Below are positions 63,827 to 64,000 of a stretch of DNA of 64,000 nucleotides, one piece after another. Every line of letters begins with the position of its first letter. Position 1 is the stretch's first letter. Source of the stretch: Ascaris suum (lineage: Eukaryota > Nematoda > Chromadorea > Rhabditida > Ascarididae). A program made the translations under genes and the position numbers. The notes beneath the pieces are model-generated. The model was not told the DNA's origin. It did not search any database and was given only the letters and a program-made list of their open reading frames with translations. The DNA is taken from positions 2,852,001 through 2,916,000 of the forward strand of contig CM024188.1 of the NCBI GenBank assembly GCA_013433145.1, in the 5' to 3' direction.

Positions 63827-64000
63827 GGAAAAGGTCGTCGCCAGGACCGATATGCATCGTTAGCATATACACTCGGCTCTATTGTTGCAGTTCAGAGTAG
63901 TGTTTTATGCATTCAGAGAGATTTTTATTGTTCATTGGGATGACAGTCATTTGTTCTTTTTTTTTAAATTTCATTTTTTTCTTTTTTTTTCAATAGTCGT

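Overview
The window looks like nuclear DNA of a nematode, most likely a rhabditid/strongylid-type (clade V) worm. It is AT-rich, with very many poly(A)/poly(T) runs and several poly(G)/poly(C) runs of 12-21 bases. Introns are 0.4-3.5 kb, splice acceptors are nematode-like (TTTCAG/TTTCCAG), and the one recognisable gene is a nuclear hormone receptor of the large nematode type. The species cannot be named from sequence alone. Introns this long argue against C. elegans itself.

The main content is one plus-strand nuclear hormone receptor gene, assembled by eye from 13 coding exons between 48,616 and 63,826. Every splice phase closes, giving a predicted protein of 564 residues. Exon 1 encodes a low-complexity N-terminal region. 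Exons 2-4 encode a complete two-finger C4 zinc DNA-binding domain (first finger with CVVC and CNGC, second with CQFSDDC and CRSC). Exons 5-6 encode the hinge, and exons 7-13 the ligand-binding domain with its C-terminal helix. A second start, with a strong TTTCCAG acceptor seven bases before an in-frame ATG (51,539), suggests a shorter isoform of 496 residues. Points of interest are a 54-residue Ser-rich insert in the ligand-binding domain, a GC-AG intron, an acidic-to-Gln change in the AF-2-like helix, and a possible alternative truncating exon.

The first 48.5 kb holds no gene that I can name. It contains a decayed mariner-family transposase (about 13.05-13.84 kb), a higher-GC minus-strand open region at 40.26-40.82 kb that may be an unrecognised gene or pseudogene, and a few isolated exon-like segments (18.52, 23.08, 28.41 kb). 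There is also a 153-bp AT microsatellite (45.56-45.71 kb) and other simple repeats. Intron 2 of the receptor contains a 720-bp element with 17-bp perfect terminal inverted repeats.

No rRNA, convincing tRNA, CRISPR array, operon or bacterial-type feature was seen. The long gene-poor upstream region may be distal regulatory DNA of the receptor, part of a neighbouring gene with tiny exons, or simply intergenic. The sequence does not decide between these.
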